Below are positions 1 to 8,381 of a DNA stretch of 36,546 nt, piece by piece (positions within the stretch are counted from its first letter, which is position 1; every line of letters begins with the position of its first letter). The stretch spans positions 1 to 36,546 of the forward strand of contig CAMOYA010000013.1 in NCBI GenBank assembly GCA_946629635.1, given 5' to 3'. The position numbers were made by a program, and so were the translations under genes. The notes below the pieces were generated by a model. That model was not told where the DNA came from and did not search any database. It was given only the letters and a program-made list of their open reading frames with translations. The stretch comes from an uncultured Clostridia bacterium. Lineage in GTDB: Bacteria > Bacillota > Clostridia > Christensenellales > Aristaeellaceae.

Positions 1-1
1 C

Positions 2-60
2 GAAATCCGGGTAACGGAGCGGACGAAGAAGTTCACCGTTACGGCAATCTCAGTGCGATA
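2..60 (+). CDS. Possible C-terminal tail of an upstream gene
   Basis: Frame 2 is open from the window edge to a TAA at 58-60 and encodes about 19 residues ending TAISVR. The peptide alternates hydrophobic and polar residues like a beta strand, and its third codon positions are mostly G or C. Frame 1 is also open up to a TGA at 70-72, so the choice of frame is uncertain. No function can be assigned. Confidence 0.25.
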
Positions 61-76
61 ATCGGAAAATGAGAAA

Positions 77-94
77 ATGCATGATTTCATGCAT
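77..94. promoter_or_regulatory. 18-bp inverted repeat upstream of the LuxR-type gene
   Basis: The sequence ATGCATGA-TT-TCATGCAT is a perfect 8-bp inverted repeat with a 2-bp centre. It is followed at once by GATACT (95-100), a possible -10 box with no good -35. It lies 56 bp before the preferred start codon of the regulator, where an operator would sit. That it is an operator, perhaps for autoregulation, is inference. Confidence 0.35.
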
Positions 95-149
95 GATACT
101 GTTCAGGAAGTCAGAGCATTCTGTGGAAAATGAAAGAGGGAAGGGGAAG

Positions 150-1616
150 ATGATCTCAAAGGCACAAAAACGGTCGAACGATTCGTTCATAGCAAAGTCT
201 CAGAACAATCATGAAGACAATGCGCATCTCTCCAGGCATCCTCTCCTGATCAGCATTGCGATCACCGGACTGTGCTTCCTTTTGACTTCGACCTCCTGGC
301 TGGCATGGGAATACCATCTGATGGAACTGACTTCCACGCTGATGTCTGATCTGATGACAATGGTCATCGGATACGTTCTGCAGGCGGCAGGAATCGGTGC
401 ATACGCGCTTCTGCTTCGTCAGAATGATTTACTGGCTGAGCATATCACCCCTCTGGCGCTTATTCTGCATATGCTGTGTATGGTGCCTGCGGTGCTGATC
501 AGAAACCTTACGGGAGCGCTGGCTCTGGGGTTCCTCATGAACATGTCTTGCGGATGGATTGCGGGGTACTATCTGACGACGATGACCTGTCTCGTGTCTG
601 CGGAAAGACGTGCGTCCTCCCTGGGTATCGGATATGGATTATCGATCCTGGGTTCGTGGCTGCTTTCGAAGATTGACGGTGGGCGGGTTTATTATTCCAA
701 TCGGATCTGGATTATCTGTCTCTTTATGACCATCGGAGCGCTTGGACTTCTGTGGTGGGAAAGGCATTGCGGGCAGAAGCCGGAAATGTCAGAATCATCC
801 GGTTTTCGCAGGAAAACGGATACCGACAGCACATGGAGAAAGAACGTTCTGGTGATCGGTGCAGTGGTGCTACTGTTCAGCGTTGTCAACAACAGCGGCT
901 TTGCTTTTTCCTCCGGTGACCTGGTGCAGGGAATCCGTGTGGAAACGTCCCGGCTTTTCTACGCGATGGGGCTGGTGATCGCGGGCATCGTTTCGGACTG
1001 GCGCCGAAAGATTGGTGCGATTGCGGCGCTGTCAGCCCTGATTATTCCTTTTGTTATGCTGGCCATGAGAAGTGAGCCGGTTTCGTTGACAGTCCTTTGG
1101 GCGCTGAATTACTTTGCATATGGGTTCTATTCAGTGTTCAGAATTACGGCTTTCTCGGATATTGCTGAGAAAACAGGTCAATTGTCGCTTGCTTGCTTCG
1201 GACTCATGATCGGGCGGGCAGGTGATGCGATCGGGGAAGGAATCTGTCTGGCTCTGAAGGGATCAACGGTGGCGCTGGTTCTTCTGACAGCTGTACTGTT
1301 CATAATCACCATCTTTCTGTTTTTCCGGGTTTATCGTCAACTGTATGGCATCGAAGCCGGAACGGAAGGTGTTTTATCCGACGGGTTCCAGAGTGAACAG
1401 GATCGCTTTTATCGTTTCGCGATACAGCATGACTTGTCGTCGAGAGAACGGGATGTGCTGCGTCTGCTTCTGGAAGAAAACTCCAACGGCGAAATTGCTG
1501 CGGCGCTATCCATTTCAGAAAACACCGTCAAGTTCCATATCCGGAATCTTTTTCAGAAGACGAACTGCAGGAACCGTAATGAACTGATAGCGGCTTATAT
1601 CAGCTATAAGGCTTGA
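150..1616 (+). CDS. Membrane-anchored LuxR-family transcriptional regulator (MFS-like sensor domain)
   Basis: The protein has about 488 residues. The first 400 or so form roughly twelve hydrophobic segments resembling an MFS transporter or 7TM-type sensor. The last 65 residues are a LuxR/GerE helix-turn-helix, recognisable from LSSRERDVLRLL, NGEIAAALSISENTVKFHIRNLF and CRNRNELI. The likely role is a membrane-bound one-component regulator that senses a ligand through the transporter-like domain and binds DNA with the C-terminal helix-turn-helix. I chose the ATG at 150 because GAGGGAAGGGGAAG lies just upstream. An in-frame ATG at 69 has no ribosome binding site and overlaps the inverted repeat at 77-94. 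Proteins of this build are common in Eggerthella-like Actinobacteria and occur in some Clostridia (established, from memory). The natural target is the next gene, a secreted DUF4214 protein (inference). G+C is lower here than in the rest of the window. Confidence 0.85.
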   Translation: MISKAQKRSNDSFIAKSQNNHEDNAHLSRHPLLISIAITGLCFLLTSTSWLAWEYHLMELTSTLMSDLMTMVIGYVLQAAGIGAYALLLRQNDLLAEHITPLALILHMLCMVPAVLIRNLTGALALGFLMNMSCGWIAGYYLTTMTCLVSAERRASSLGIGYGLSILGSWLLSKIDGGRVYYSNRIWIICLFMTIGALGLLWWERHCGQKPEMSESSGFRRKTDTDSTWRKNVLVIGAVVLLFSVVNNSGFAFSSGDLVQGIRVETSRLFYAMGLVIAGIVSDWRRKIGAIAALSALIIPFVMLAMRSEPVSLTVLWALNYFAYGFYSVFRITAFSDIAEKTGQLSLACFGLMIGRAGDAIGEGICLALKGSTVALVLLTAVLFIITIFLFFRVYRQLYGIEAGTEGVLSDGFQSEQDRFYRFAIQHDLSSRERDVLRLLLEENSNGEIAAALSISENTVKFHIRNLFQKTNCRNRNELIAAYISYKA

Positions 1617-1623
1617 TTTATCT

Positions 1624-1665
1624 GGGTACCTACCCGGAAACCACCCCTCTCTGAACATGTATACT
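1624..1665 (+). promoter_or_regulatory. Candidate activator-dependent promoter with inverted-repeat operator
   Basis: GGGTA-CC-TACCC (1624-1635) is a perfect 5-bp inverted repeat, and a TATACT -10 box lies at 1660-1665. There is no recognisable -35 at the matching distance. If transcription starts near 1672, the repeat is centred at about -42, the classical place for a LuxR-type activator site (established for the family). Control of the downstream secreted protein by the neighbouring LuxR-type regulator is inference. Confidence 0.35.
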
Positions 1666-1757
1666 ACCCATAAACCGGCTTGCTTTTCACATGCACTTCA
1701 TCCATGATGAATTCACAAAGAACCTCATAATCTGGTGTGGATGAAAGGATGGTTGGT

Positions 1758-4394
1758 ATGGAAAAAAGGAAGCTTATTGCGCTAGTTCTGAGCATTATGA
1801 TGCTGATGACGGTGATTTATGCGGGATCTCTGGCAGAAGATAAGGGCAGCCAGAGCAAATCAAAGGACGTGTACATCGACAATACCGTGGACAACAGCAA
1901 ATCCTACGTGACCGGCATGATTCATATCACCGGCAGCGGCGGAATTCAGGAAGGATATGACGAGGGAAAGACGGTTTATGAAAACACCGCAGCAGTTACA
2001 TATTCGAATCCGAAGACTGCTCAGGTTCAGGGAATGATCAATGATGCCTATACGAAGGTAAACAACCTGGCGAAGGAACTGAAAGAGCGCGGCAAGACTG
2101 GTGAGTTCCATATGTCCACCTCGGAAAGCACTGGGAAGGTATGGGATAACCGTAAATATACTACCGTAGAGGATGGAGACGCCGTTCTGATTGGAGATTC
2201 AGATTATCTGCAGGGAGCATACGGCGTTTCCGGAAGTTCCGATTCGGAGTATACCCGGACGCATATCGCTTCCGGAGATTACGGCAAGGAATCATTCTAC
2301 CGGGTGGAAGCGAACGGATGGGTGAAAGGCTATTCCATCACGGTGACGGACGACGGGAACGGAAAGGCCAGCGCGAGCATGACGGAAGCACTGAAGGATA
2401 CGGTGATCACGCTGACTGCGACGCCAAACGACGGATATCAGTTTGGCAAATGGCAGGTCGTTTCCGGAGATGTTTCCGTTTCGGACAATCAGTTTACTGT
2501 TGGAAGCAAAGACATCGAGATCAAGGCAATCTTTGCAGAAAATGAAAATGCGGATAGCAGTGCATCGCTGATTACCAGCGTATCTCTTAGCATTGCGCCG
2601 CCAGCGGCAGGAACGAAACGGCTGTCTGCGGATCCGGATGTTGAGATTGGTTCTGGCGCGTCATATACGATCAATATGCTGGGATGGCTGGAACAGGGCG
2701 GAGGAATGTCAACGGTTGCAGAAGATTACACTTTCGAAGAAGGAAAAACATATTATGCATCCATCTGGCTGAAAGCCAATGACGGTTACGCGTTCAAGAG
2801 CGGTGCGCCGGCGACTGGCAATTATGAAAAACGATTTACAATAGACGGGACATGCGACGTTCAGGGCGGCAGCCTGTATACGACCGCAATCACCGGAGAC
2901 AGCACCTCCGGAACGGAAATGGTTGTAGTGGCCACCGTAGTGGCTGGGCCATCTGTGGAAGAACCGGAGGAGACAAATGTCGGTATCGCCTTTGGAGCGA
3001 CCGAAGGCGGAAGCTATTCAGTCAGAACAGGACAAACGGATCATGACGACAATATTGGTGGATCCGGAACGATAGGCTCACTGAATATCACTGCTGTCTA
3101 TGGTGAGGCTGTCACGCTGAAGGCATCACCGGCTGCCGGCTACACCTTTGCCGGATGGTATGAAGGCCTGATTCGGGATAAAGGTTTCGTGGAGGATTAT
3201 GGTGAAACACTGATATCCAGCAGTGCCAGCTACTCTTTTGAGGCCAGAAACACCCTTCTCATCTGTGCGGTATTTGAACCCGTTCCGAGCCAGAATGACG
3301 AGGAACCGCTGGAACCGGAACCGATAGAATCAGAACCGTCGGAACCAGTGCAACCGGAAGGACCCCAAAAGGAACCGCAGCCCGATATTGATTATGAATG
3401 GCTGGCGGAGCAGGAGGCTGCCCGGAAGGAAGCGGAGCGTATTGCGGCTGAACAGGCAGCAGCTGCTGCAGCCAAAAAGGAAGAGGAAGATACTGAAGCT
3501 GCACAGAAGGTAATCGACCTGATCAATGCGCTTCCGAACAGAAATGATATCCTGCAGAAGGATCGGGAGACCGTAGAAAACGCACGGGCTGCATACGATG
3601 CGTTGACCGCTGATCAGAAAGGCAAGGTCAAAGGGACGACATGGAGAAAGCTGACAGGTGCGGAAGCCGCACTTGCGGGCCTCTCCCCGGCATCCCTGAT
3701 TGATCGGTACTATCTTCGTATCCTGGGTCGGTATCCGGATGAGGCCGGGTATCGTTACTGGGTCGATCAGCTGCTTTCAGAAAAGATGTATGCGGCGGAA
3801 ATTGCGCAGGCTTTTGTTAATTCGGAAGAATTTCGCAGCAAAAATCTGGATGATGCAGGAATTGTGAGCGTGCTGAGCAATGCTATGTTGAATCTGCCTG
3901 AGGCGCCGGATGCTGCGTCATGGATTGAAGAACTGGGAAAGGGCGGTTCGCTGGCTGGAATGATTAATGGTTTTGGCGCTTCCAACGAGTTCGATGATCT
4001 GCGGAACAACTACGGAATCGAGTCCGATTATGGCGTGAACGGGGACCAGCGGATCAACCTCGTCGCTGTCCGAGCTTTCGTGGGAAAGTGCTATCAGGTG
4101 CTTCTGAAGAGAGAACCGGATAATGCAGGACTGAATACATGGTCACAGAACATTGCCTCCGGAAAACAGGAAGCTGCTCAGGTTGTGAATGAGTTTATCA
4201 GCAGCAAGGAGTTCACAGACAATGGCTACAGCCAGGATGCTACCCTGAATGTACTTTATCAGCTGTTGCTGAACCGGCAGGCGGATGAAGGCGGAAGGGA
4301 ACACTGGATCACCAGAATGAGCGAAGGATTCACTTTCGCGGAAGTGATTGAAGGAATCATGAATTCTGAGGAGTATCTGACTCTTCAAAAGTAA
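1758..4394 (+). CDS. Secreted DUF4214-repeat protein with InlB-like domains
   Basis: The protein has about 878 residues. It starts with a signal peptide (positively charged MEKRK, a hydrophobic core, then a small-residue cleavage region near AGSLAED). The middle carries domains of the divergent InlB/Listeria-Bacteroides repeat type, with GYQFGKW and GYTFAGWYEG as typical strands. Next comes a Glu-Pro-rich linker, an Ala/Glu/Lys-rich coiled stretch and a helical segment (YDALTADQKGKV). The last 240 residues hold at least three DUF4214-type repeats, with signatures such as YYLRILGRYPDEAGYRYW, CYQVLLKREPDNAG and LYQLLLNRQADEGG, each followed by a helix ending in SEEF, SKEF or SEEY. DUF4214 occurs in surface and S-layer-type proteins and its function is not settled. 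The ATG at 1758 is preferred over a GTG at 1737 because AAAGGA lies 8 bp before it. No LPxTG anchor or S-layer homology domain is visible. Confidence 0.85.
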   Translation: MEKRKLIALVLSIMMLMTVIYAGSLAEDKGSQSKSKDVYIDNTVDNSKSYVTGMIHITGSGGIQEGYDEGKTVYENTAAVTYSNPKTAQVQGMINDAYTKVNNLAKELKERGKTGEFHMSTSESTGKVWDNRKYTTVEDGDAVLIGDSDYLQGAYGVSGSSDSEYTRTHIASGDYGKESFYRVEANGWVKGYSITVTDDGNGKASASMTEALKDTVITLTATPNDGYQFGKWQVVSGDVSVSDNQFTVGSKDIEIKAIFAENENADSSASLITSVSLSIAPPAAGTKRLSADPDVEIGSGASYTINMLGWLEQGGGMSTVAEDYTFEEGKTYYASIWLKANDGYAFKSGAPATGNYEKRFTIDGTCDVQGGSLYTTAITGDSTSGTEMVVVATVVAGPSVEEPEETNVGIAFGATEGGSYSVRTGQTDHDDNIGGSGTIGSLNITAVYGEAVTLKASPAAGYTFAGWYEGLIRDKGFVEDYGETLISSSASYSFEARNTLLICAVFEPVPSQNDEEPLEPEPIESEPSEPVQPEGPQKEPQPDIDYEWLAEQEAARKEAERIAAEQAAAAAAKKEEEDTEAAQKVIDLINALPNRNDILQKDRETVENARAAYDALTADQKGKVKGTTWRKLTGAEAALAGLSPASLIDRYYLRILGRYPDEAGYRYWVDQLLSEKMYAAEIAQAFVNSEEFRSKNLDDAGIVSVLSNAMLNLPEAPDAASWIEELGKGGSLAGMINGFGASNEFDDLRNNYGIESDYGVNGDQRINLVAVRAFVGKCYQVLLKREPDNAGLNTWSQNIASGKQEAAQVVNEFISSKEFTDNGYSQDATLNVLYQLLLNRQADEGGREHWITRMSEGFTFAEVIEGIMNSEEYLTLQK

Positions 4395-4418
4395 AACAGA
4401 AAGAGGGATCGCAAACAT

Positions 4419-4454
4419 AGCAAGGACCCCGTCGAAGACGACGGGGTCCTTGCT
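4419..4454. terminator. Strong hairpin between convergent genes
   Basis: A perfect 16-bp stem (AGCAAGGACCCCGTCG and its complement) with a 4-base loop AAGA sits 25 bp after the DUF4214 gene and 19 bp after the oxidoreductase operon on the other strand. It probably stops transcription from both sides, although the T tracts are weak. Confidence 0.85.
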
Positions 4455-4472
4455 TCAGCAATGATTCGGACT

Positions 4473-5009
4473 TCAGCCAACGGAGGCGGCGCCGCGTTCC
4501 ATGGCCTGACGGTTGATGGGAAGCAGGTGCTCCTTTTTCGGACCGAAGGTGGCTTTCAGGGCTTCCATGGCGGAATCGATGGAGACCACGCCGGTCTTCT
4601 TCAGGATGGCGCCGAGCATGACCATGTTGGCCGTGCGGGCGTTGCCCAGTTCTTCCGCAATCCCGTTGCAGTCCACAGGAATGGCAGTGATGTCATCCCG
4701 GTCGGGTTTGATGTCGATCAGGGAGGAGTTGTACAGCATGACGCCGCCCTTTTCCATGGCGGGGGTGAACTTGATCATGCTGGGCTTGTTCATGATCACG
4801 GCGATCGGAATCTCCGTCACCAGGGGGGAGCCGATGGGTTCATCCGAGATGACGACGGCACAGTTGGCCTCGCCGCCGCGCATTTCCGGACCGTAGGAAG
4901 GCATCCAGGAGACGTTCATCCCCTCATGCATGGCAGCCTTGGCCAGCAGCTGGCCGATGAGCAGAACGCCCTGGCCGCCGAAACCGGCGATCAGAAATTG
5001 AGCTTCCAT
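4473..5009 (-). CDS. 2-oxoacid:ferredoxin oxidoreductase, gamma subunit
   Basis: The protein has about 178 residues and belongs to the pyruvate/ketoisovalerate ferredoxin oxidoreductase gamma family. It opens with IAGFGGQGVLLIGQLLAKAA and continues with SYGPEMRGGEANCAVVISDEPIGSPLV, both hallmarks of the family. The subunit helps bind coenzyme A and completes the alpha-beta-gamma-delta enzyme that oxidatively decarboxylates a 2-oxoacid to its acyl-CoA and reduces ferredoxin. The ATG at 5009 is chosen. A TTG at 5021 abuts the AGGAGG with no spacing, and that AGGAGG lies inside the end of the beta gene, so the two genes are tightly coupled. It is the last gene of the operon. Confidence 0.92.
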   Translation of the reverse strand: MEAQFLIAGFGGQGVLLIGQLLAKAAMHEGMNVSWMPSYGPEMRGGEANCAVVISDEPIGSPLVTEIPIAVIMNKPSMIKFTPAMEKGGVMLYNSSLIDIKPDRDDITAIPVDCNGIAEELGNARTANMVMLGAILKKTGVVSIDSAMEALKATFGPKKEHLLPINRQAMERGAASVG

Positions 5010-5013
5010 GGAT

Positions 5014-5751
5014 TTACTCAACCTCCTTCTTGACGCCCAGCGGATACTGGGGAATCATGTTTGCTTCAAGCCACTTCAGGGCCTCCTGCGGGGTCATACC
5101 CCAGTTGGTAGGGCAGGCGGAAAGCACTTCCACCATGGAGAACCCCTTGCCGGCCAGCTGCATTTCGAAAGCTTTCTTAATGGATTTCTTGGCTTCCAGA
5201 ATATGCTTCACATCATGCACGGAAACCCGGGAAATATAAGCGGGGCCGTCCAGCGTGGCGAGCATCTCGCTGACCCGGATGGGGTAGCCGCACAGCTTCG
5301 GATCCCGGCCGTAGGGGGAGGTGGTGGTTACCTGGCCCGGCAGAGTGGTCGGCGCCATCTGGCCGCCTGTCATGCCGTAAATGGCGTTGTTGACGAAGAT
5401 GACGGTAATGTTCTCTCCGCGGGTGGCGGCGTGAGTGATTTCCGCGGCGCCGATGGAGGCCAGGTCGCCGTCTCCCTGATAGGTGAAGACGATGTTGTTC
5501 GGGTTTACGCGCTTGCAGCCCGTGGCCACTGCCGGAGCACGGCCGTGAGCGGCTTCCATCATATCGCAGTTGAAGTAGTCATAGGCGAAAACCGCGCAGC
5601 CCACGGGAGCAATACCGATCGTTCTTTCCTGAATGCCCAGCTCATCGATCGCCTCCGCCACCAGCCGGTGGATGATGCCGTGGGTGCAGCCGGGACAGTA
5701 ATGCAGGGGCTTGTCGGTCAGCAGCTTCGTTTTTTCATATACAACTGCCAT
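5014..5751 (-). CDS. 2-oxoacid:ferredoxin oxidoreductase, beta subunit (thiamine diphosphate-binding)
   Basis: The protein has 245 residues. It carries the catalytic cofactor: GDGD at 93-96 followed by NN at 121-122 is the thiamine diphosphate/Mg motif. CPGC at 19-22, C52 in PVGC and the Cys in SACPTNW fit the [4Fe-4S] ligands of this family. It oxidatively decarboxylates a 2-oxoacid in the cytoplasm together with the neighbouring alpha, gamma and ferredoxin subunits. The gene starts 1 bp after the alpha gene stops. The substrate cannot be fixed from this subunit alone, and 2-oxoglutarate or branched-chain 2-oxoacids are the main candidates. Confidence 0.93.
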   Translation of the reverse strand: MAVVYEKTKLLTDKPLHYCPGCTHGIIHRLVAEAIDELGIQERTIGIAPVGCAVFAYDYFNCDMMEAAHGRAPAVATGCKRVNPNNIVFTYQGDGDLASIGAAEITHAATRGENITVIFVNNAIYGMTGGQMAPTTLPGQVTTTSPYGRDPKLCGYPIRVSEMLATLDGPAYISRVSVHDVKHILEAKKSIKKAFEMQLAGKGFSMVEVLSACPTNWGMTPQEALKWLEANMIPQYPLGVKKEVE

Positions 5752-5752
5752 C

Positions 5753-6829
5753 TCATTTCCCCTCCTTTGCCAGCGTTTCTACCTGGGTGATAATTTCCCG
5801 GACGGTGGGCACGATGCCGCCGGTGCGTCCGAAGAAGTGGACGGGTTTCTTTCCTTCGACGGCCAGCTTCACGTCGTCCACCATCTGGCCCATGCTCATC
5901 TCCACGGTCAGGAAGGCTTTCGCATGCTCCGCGGCCTTCGCGATGGGGGCGGCAGGGAAGGGCCACAGGGTGATCGGCCGGATCAGACCGGCTTTGATTC
6001 CCTCTTCCCGCAGCTTGCGCATGGCACTGCGGGCAATCCGCGCGGTGGTGCCGTACGCTACGATCACGAAATCCGCGTCATCGGTCATTTCCTCCTGCCA
6101 GCGGCACTCAGTCTGCTCCATGACCGCGTATTTCTCATACAGCCGGTTGACATGCTTTTCAAGCACGGCGGGGTCGATATACAGCGAGTTGATCACCGCG
6201 CGCTCGCGGCCGCATCCCGGCTTCCAGCCGGTGGCAGCCCAGGTCTTGGGCGGCAGATCCGTCCGCTCCTTGCGCTCCGGCATCTCCACGGGTTCCATCA
6301 TCTGGCCGATGAGGCCGTCGCCCATGATCAGCACGGGATTGCGGTATTTGTCGGCCAGGTCAAAGGCTTCCTGGGTCAGCTCCACCGCTTCCTGAACGGA
6401 GGAAGGAGCCAGCACCAGCATCCGGTAGTCTCCATGTCCGCCGCCGCGGGTGGACTGATAGTAGTCGCTCTGGGCAGGCTGAATGGAACCGAGACCAGGG
6501 CCGCCGCGTACCATGTTCACAATCACGCAGGGCAGCTCCGCGCCGACGATATAGCTGATGCCTTCCTGCTTCAGGGAAATTCCCGGACTGGAGGAAGAAG
6601 TCATAACCCGGGCGCCGGCGCCGGCCGCGCCGTAGACCATATTGATGGCGGCGACTTCGCTCTCCGCCTGAAGGAAGCAGCCGCCCTCGATCTTCGGCAG
6701 CCGCTTGGACATATATTCCGGTATCTGGTTCTGGGGCGTAATGGGGTAACCGAAGAAAAAGCGGCATCCGGCCTGGATGGCGGCTTCTGCGATGGCCTCA
6801 TTCCCCTTCATGAGCATTTTTTCACCCAT
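5753..6829 (-). CDS. vorB: 2-oxoacid:ferredoxin oxidoreductase, alpha subunit (VorB-like)
   Basis: The protein has 358 residues and is the pyrimidine-binding half of the enzyme. [65 protein letters not shown] and [20 protein letters not shown] are close to sequences usually annotated as 3-methyl-2-oxobutanoate dehydrogenase subunit VorB in Clostridia (from memory). The role is conversion of branched-chain (or related) 2-oxoacids and CoA to acyl-CoA, CO2 and reduced ferredoxin. The reaction can also run reductively in amino acid synthesis. AGGAGG lies 10 bp before the ATG. It follows the ferredoxin gene by 15 bp. A 2-oxoglutarate enzyme (KorA) is the main alternative. Confidence 0.9.
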   Translation of the reverse strand: MGEKMLMKGNEAIAEAAIQAGCRFFFGYPITPQNQIPEYMSKRLPKIEGGCFLQAESEVAAINMVYGAAGAGARVMTSSSSPGISLKQEGISYIVGAELPCVIVNMVRGGPGLGSIQPAQSDYYQSTRGGGHGDYRMLVLAPSSVQEAVELTQEAFDLADKYRNPVLIMGDGLIGQMMEPVEMPERKERTDLPPKTWAATGWKPGCGRERAVINSLYIDPAVLEKHVNRLYEKYAVMEQTECRWQEEMTDDADFVIVAYGTTARIARSAMRKLREEGIKAGLIRPITLWPFPAAPIAKAAEHAKAFLTVEMSMGQMVDDVKLAVEGKKPVHFFGRTGGIVPTVREIITQVETLAKEGK

Positions 6830-6844
6830 GGGTAGGCTTCCTCC

Positions 6845-7048
6845 TTATTTTTCGACTTTAATCACGGCATCCGGGCACATCCGTGCACAGAACGCGCAGC
6901 CGATGCACTGATCCTGCTGCTCGATCCCGATCGGATGATAACCTTTGGCGTTAATCTCCTTGCTCAGGGCGAGCAGGTGCTTCGGACATACATCGGCGCA
7001 CAGGCCGCAGCCCTTGCAGGTTTCCCGGTCAATGGTCAGCTTGGCCAA
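6845..7048 (-). CDS. 2[4Fe-4S] ferredoxin-type delta subunit of the 2-oxoacid oxidoreductase
   Basis: With the preferred start the protein has 67 residues and two CxxCxxCxxxCP motifs (TCKGCGLCADVCPKH and QCIGCAFCARMCPDA), so it should bind two [4Fe-4S] clusters and pass electrons from the catalytic subunits to free ferredoxin. The start is the TTG at 7048. AAGGAGG (7057-7063) lies 8 bp upstream, and the peptide then begins AKLTIDRETC, as is usual for the family. Two in-frame ATGs further upstream (7114 and 7084) fall in the -35 and -10 elements of the promoter at 7083-7111, so they cannot be on the mRNA from that promoter. It is the first gene of a four-gene operon. Confidence 0.9.
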   Translation of the reverse strand: MAKLTIDRETCKGCGLCADVCPKHLLALSKEINAKGYHPIGIEQQDQCIGCAFCARMCPDAVIKVEK

Positions 7049-7082
7049 GTCTTCCGCCTCCTTAATGCGTTGTTTACGGAAC

Positions 7083-7111
7083 ATTATAGTTTTTTCGCGG
7101 AAATGCGTCAA
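7083..7111 (-). promoter_or_regulatory. Sigma-A-type promoter of the 2-oxoacid oxidoreductase operon
   Basis: On the minus strand TTGACG (7106-7111) is followed after exactly 17 bp by a consensus TATAAT (7083-7088). The predicted start near 7076 leaves a leader of about 28 bases before the TTG codon, including AAGGAGG. Confidence 0.88.
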
Positions 7112-7158
7112 CAATTCATGCCCACAAAAGGCGGGAAAAGACGGAAAGAATGCAGAAA

Positions 7159-7189
7159 GGCGGGACTTTCACAGCCGGAGAGTCCCGCC
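7159..7189 (-). terminator. Rho-independent terminator after the SGNH esterase gene
   Basis: On the minus strand GGCGGGACT and AGTCCCGCC form a 9-bp GC-rich stem with a 13-base loop, followed by TTTCTGCATTCTTT. It lies 82 bp after the esterase stop and before the oxidoreductase promoter. Confidence 0.7.
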
Positions 7190-7270
7190 GGGAGAATATG
7201 GTCTGAACGAAGAAGCATTTTGCTGCAGGCGGCAGAATAGAGCCTGCGGACGGGACTGCTCGGGATTGCC

Positions 7271-8320
7271 TTACAGGATCGTTCGCAGATACCCGGCCAG
7301 CAGGTGGCCTGCCCGCCGGTTGAAAGCGGCATTGGGATGGGAGCGGGCCCCCATGTCCTCAGGTCCGTAATCCGGGAGAGTGCAGAAGTAAACATTCTGC
7401 ATGCCCTCCTTTGCGGCCAGCAGAACGGCTTTCCGCCCCAGCTCCGGATGGCAGTCAGTGGAAGGCAGGATCCAGACGATTCTGGAAGATGGATTGAAAG
7501 AACGGATTCGGCGCAGGAATGCGAGCGAACCCTGCACGACTTTATCCTGATCTGCTTCGAAGGAATGCTGTATGTTCATGCCGCCGCAATCATTGGTCAG
7601 AAGCCGGACGCAGATGATATCCGGTACCCAGGCGGAAAAGTCATAAGCCTTCCCGCACCCCCGCGCCTCTGCCTCCGGCCCTTTCAGCACGCCGACGATC
7701 CGGTCATATCCCGCCGCCATGGTGGAGCTTTCGTTATGATCCCAGCCCCAGCAGACACCCCATCCGCTCTGGGAAAGAACGCGACGCTCCGCATTCAGCT
7801 CCTGACAGGCCACATTAGAATAATTGGCAACGGAGGAGAACCAGGGCGTGATCCATTCCTCGTTTCCCCGGGCAGCCAGGGTGCCTTCTCCGCTTGTCAG
7901 GCTGTCGCCGATGAATTCAATTTTCAGATTCTGCAGGGGCAGTTCCTCCAGCTCCCCGCGGAAGCGGATCGAATGAAGCCGGACAGTGGCTTCCGGCTGA
8001 TCCGGCATGCACTGGGTTTCCTTCAGAAGGGTGACAGTGCGGGTCTTCTCCGCCTCCATGCCCAGCAGCAGGGGATAGAACCGGATTCCCGGTTCCACCG
8101 GGAAACGGGTGATCGGGCATCCGTCCGCCAGCACGACCATCCACATGATCGGGGAGAGGGCGGGTGCTTCCAGCTCAGCCCAGATATCCGTTCCGCGAAG
8201 CTGGACCTCCAGGCCGCTGCCGGTCCAGTCCAGCGCGGGAACACGCTGCTCCCGGTCCATTCGCCCAAGCAGGCGGAGCCGCGGATGGTCAAAGGTGACG
8301 GGAAGGGTCTGCATCTCCAT
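7271..8320 (-). CDS. SGNH/GDSL hydrolase, carbohydrate esterase CE2-like
   Basis: The protein has 349 residues. The first 130 or so are predicted mostly beta, like the jelly-roll domain of CE2 esterases. The rest is an SGNH hydrolase: block I IEFIGDSLTSGEG around residue 137 carries the nucleophile Ser, LTNDCGG around 240 supplies the Asn block, and SHPNAAFNRRAGHLL near 327 carries the catalytic His. CE2 members remove acetyl groups from xylan or other plant polysaccharides (established). No signal peptide is visible, so it would act in the cytoplasm on imported, acetylated oligosaccharides (inference). The start is supported by GAGGAGG 8 bp upstream. That ribosome binding site directly follows the gpmI terminator, leaving no room for a separate promoter. 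Confidence 0.8.
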   Translation of the reverse strand: MEMQTLPVTFDHPRLRLLGRMDREQRVPALDWTGSGLEVQLRGTDIWAELEAPALSPIMWMVVLADGCPITRFPVEPGIRFYPLLLGMEAEKTRTVTLLKETQCMPDQPEATVRLHSIRFRGELEELPLQNLKIEFIGDSLTSGEGTLAARGNEEWITPWFSSVANYSNVACQELNAERRVLSQSGWGVCWGWDHNESSTMAAGYDRIVGVLKGPEAEARGCGKAYDFSAWVPDIICVRLLTNDCGGMNIQHSFEADQDKVVQGSLAFLRRIRSFNPSSRIVWILPSTDCHPELGRKAVLLAAKEGMQNVYFCTLPDYGPEDMGARSHPNAAFNRRAGHLLAGYLRTIL

Positions 8321-8334
8321 CGTTTCTTCCTCCT

Positions 8335-8369
8335 CAAAAAAAGCAGCCGGTCTTGTGCGGACCGGCTGC
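8335..8369 (-). terminator. Rho-independent terminator after gpmI
   Basis: On the minus strand GCAGCCGGTC and GACCGGCTGC form a perfect 10-bp stem with a 7-base loop, followed by seven or eight T residues. It lies 12 bp past the gpmI stop. The ribosome binding site of the next gene starts immediately after the T tract, so the esterase must rely on read-through or a promoter inside gpmI. Confidence 0.92.
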
Positions 8370-8381
8370 CGTGAATATACT

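Noticed and set aside
69-149. Longer N-terminus of the LuxR-type protein from the ATG at 69
   Set aside because: It has no ribosome binding site, and the codons overlap an inverted repeat and a possible -10 box. The ATG at 150 has a strong site.
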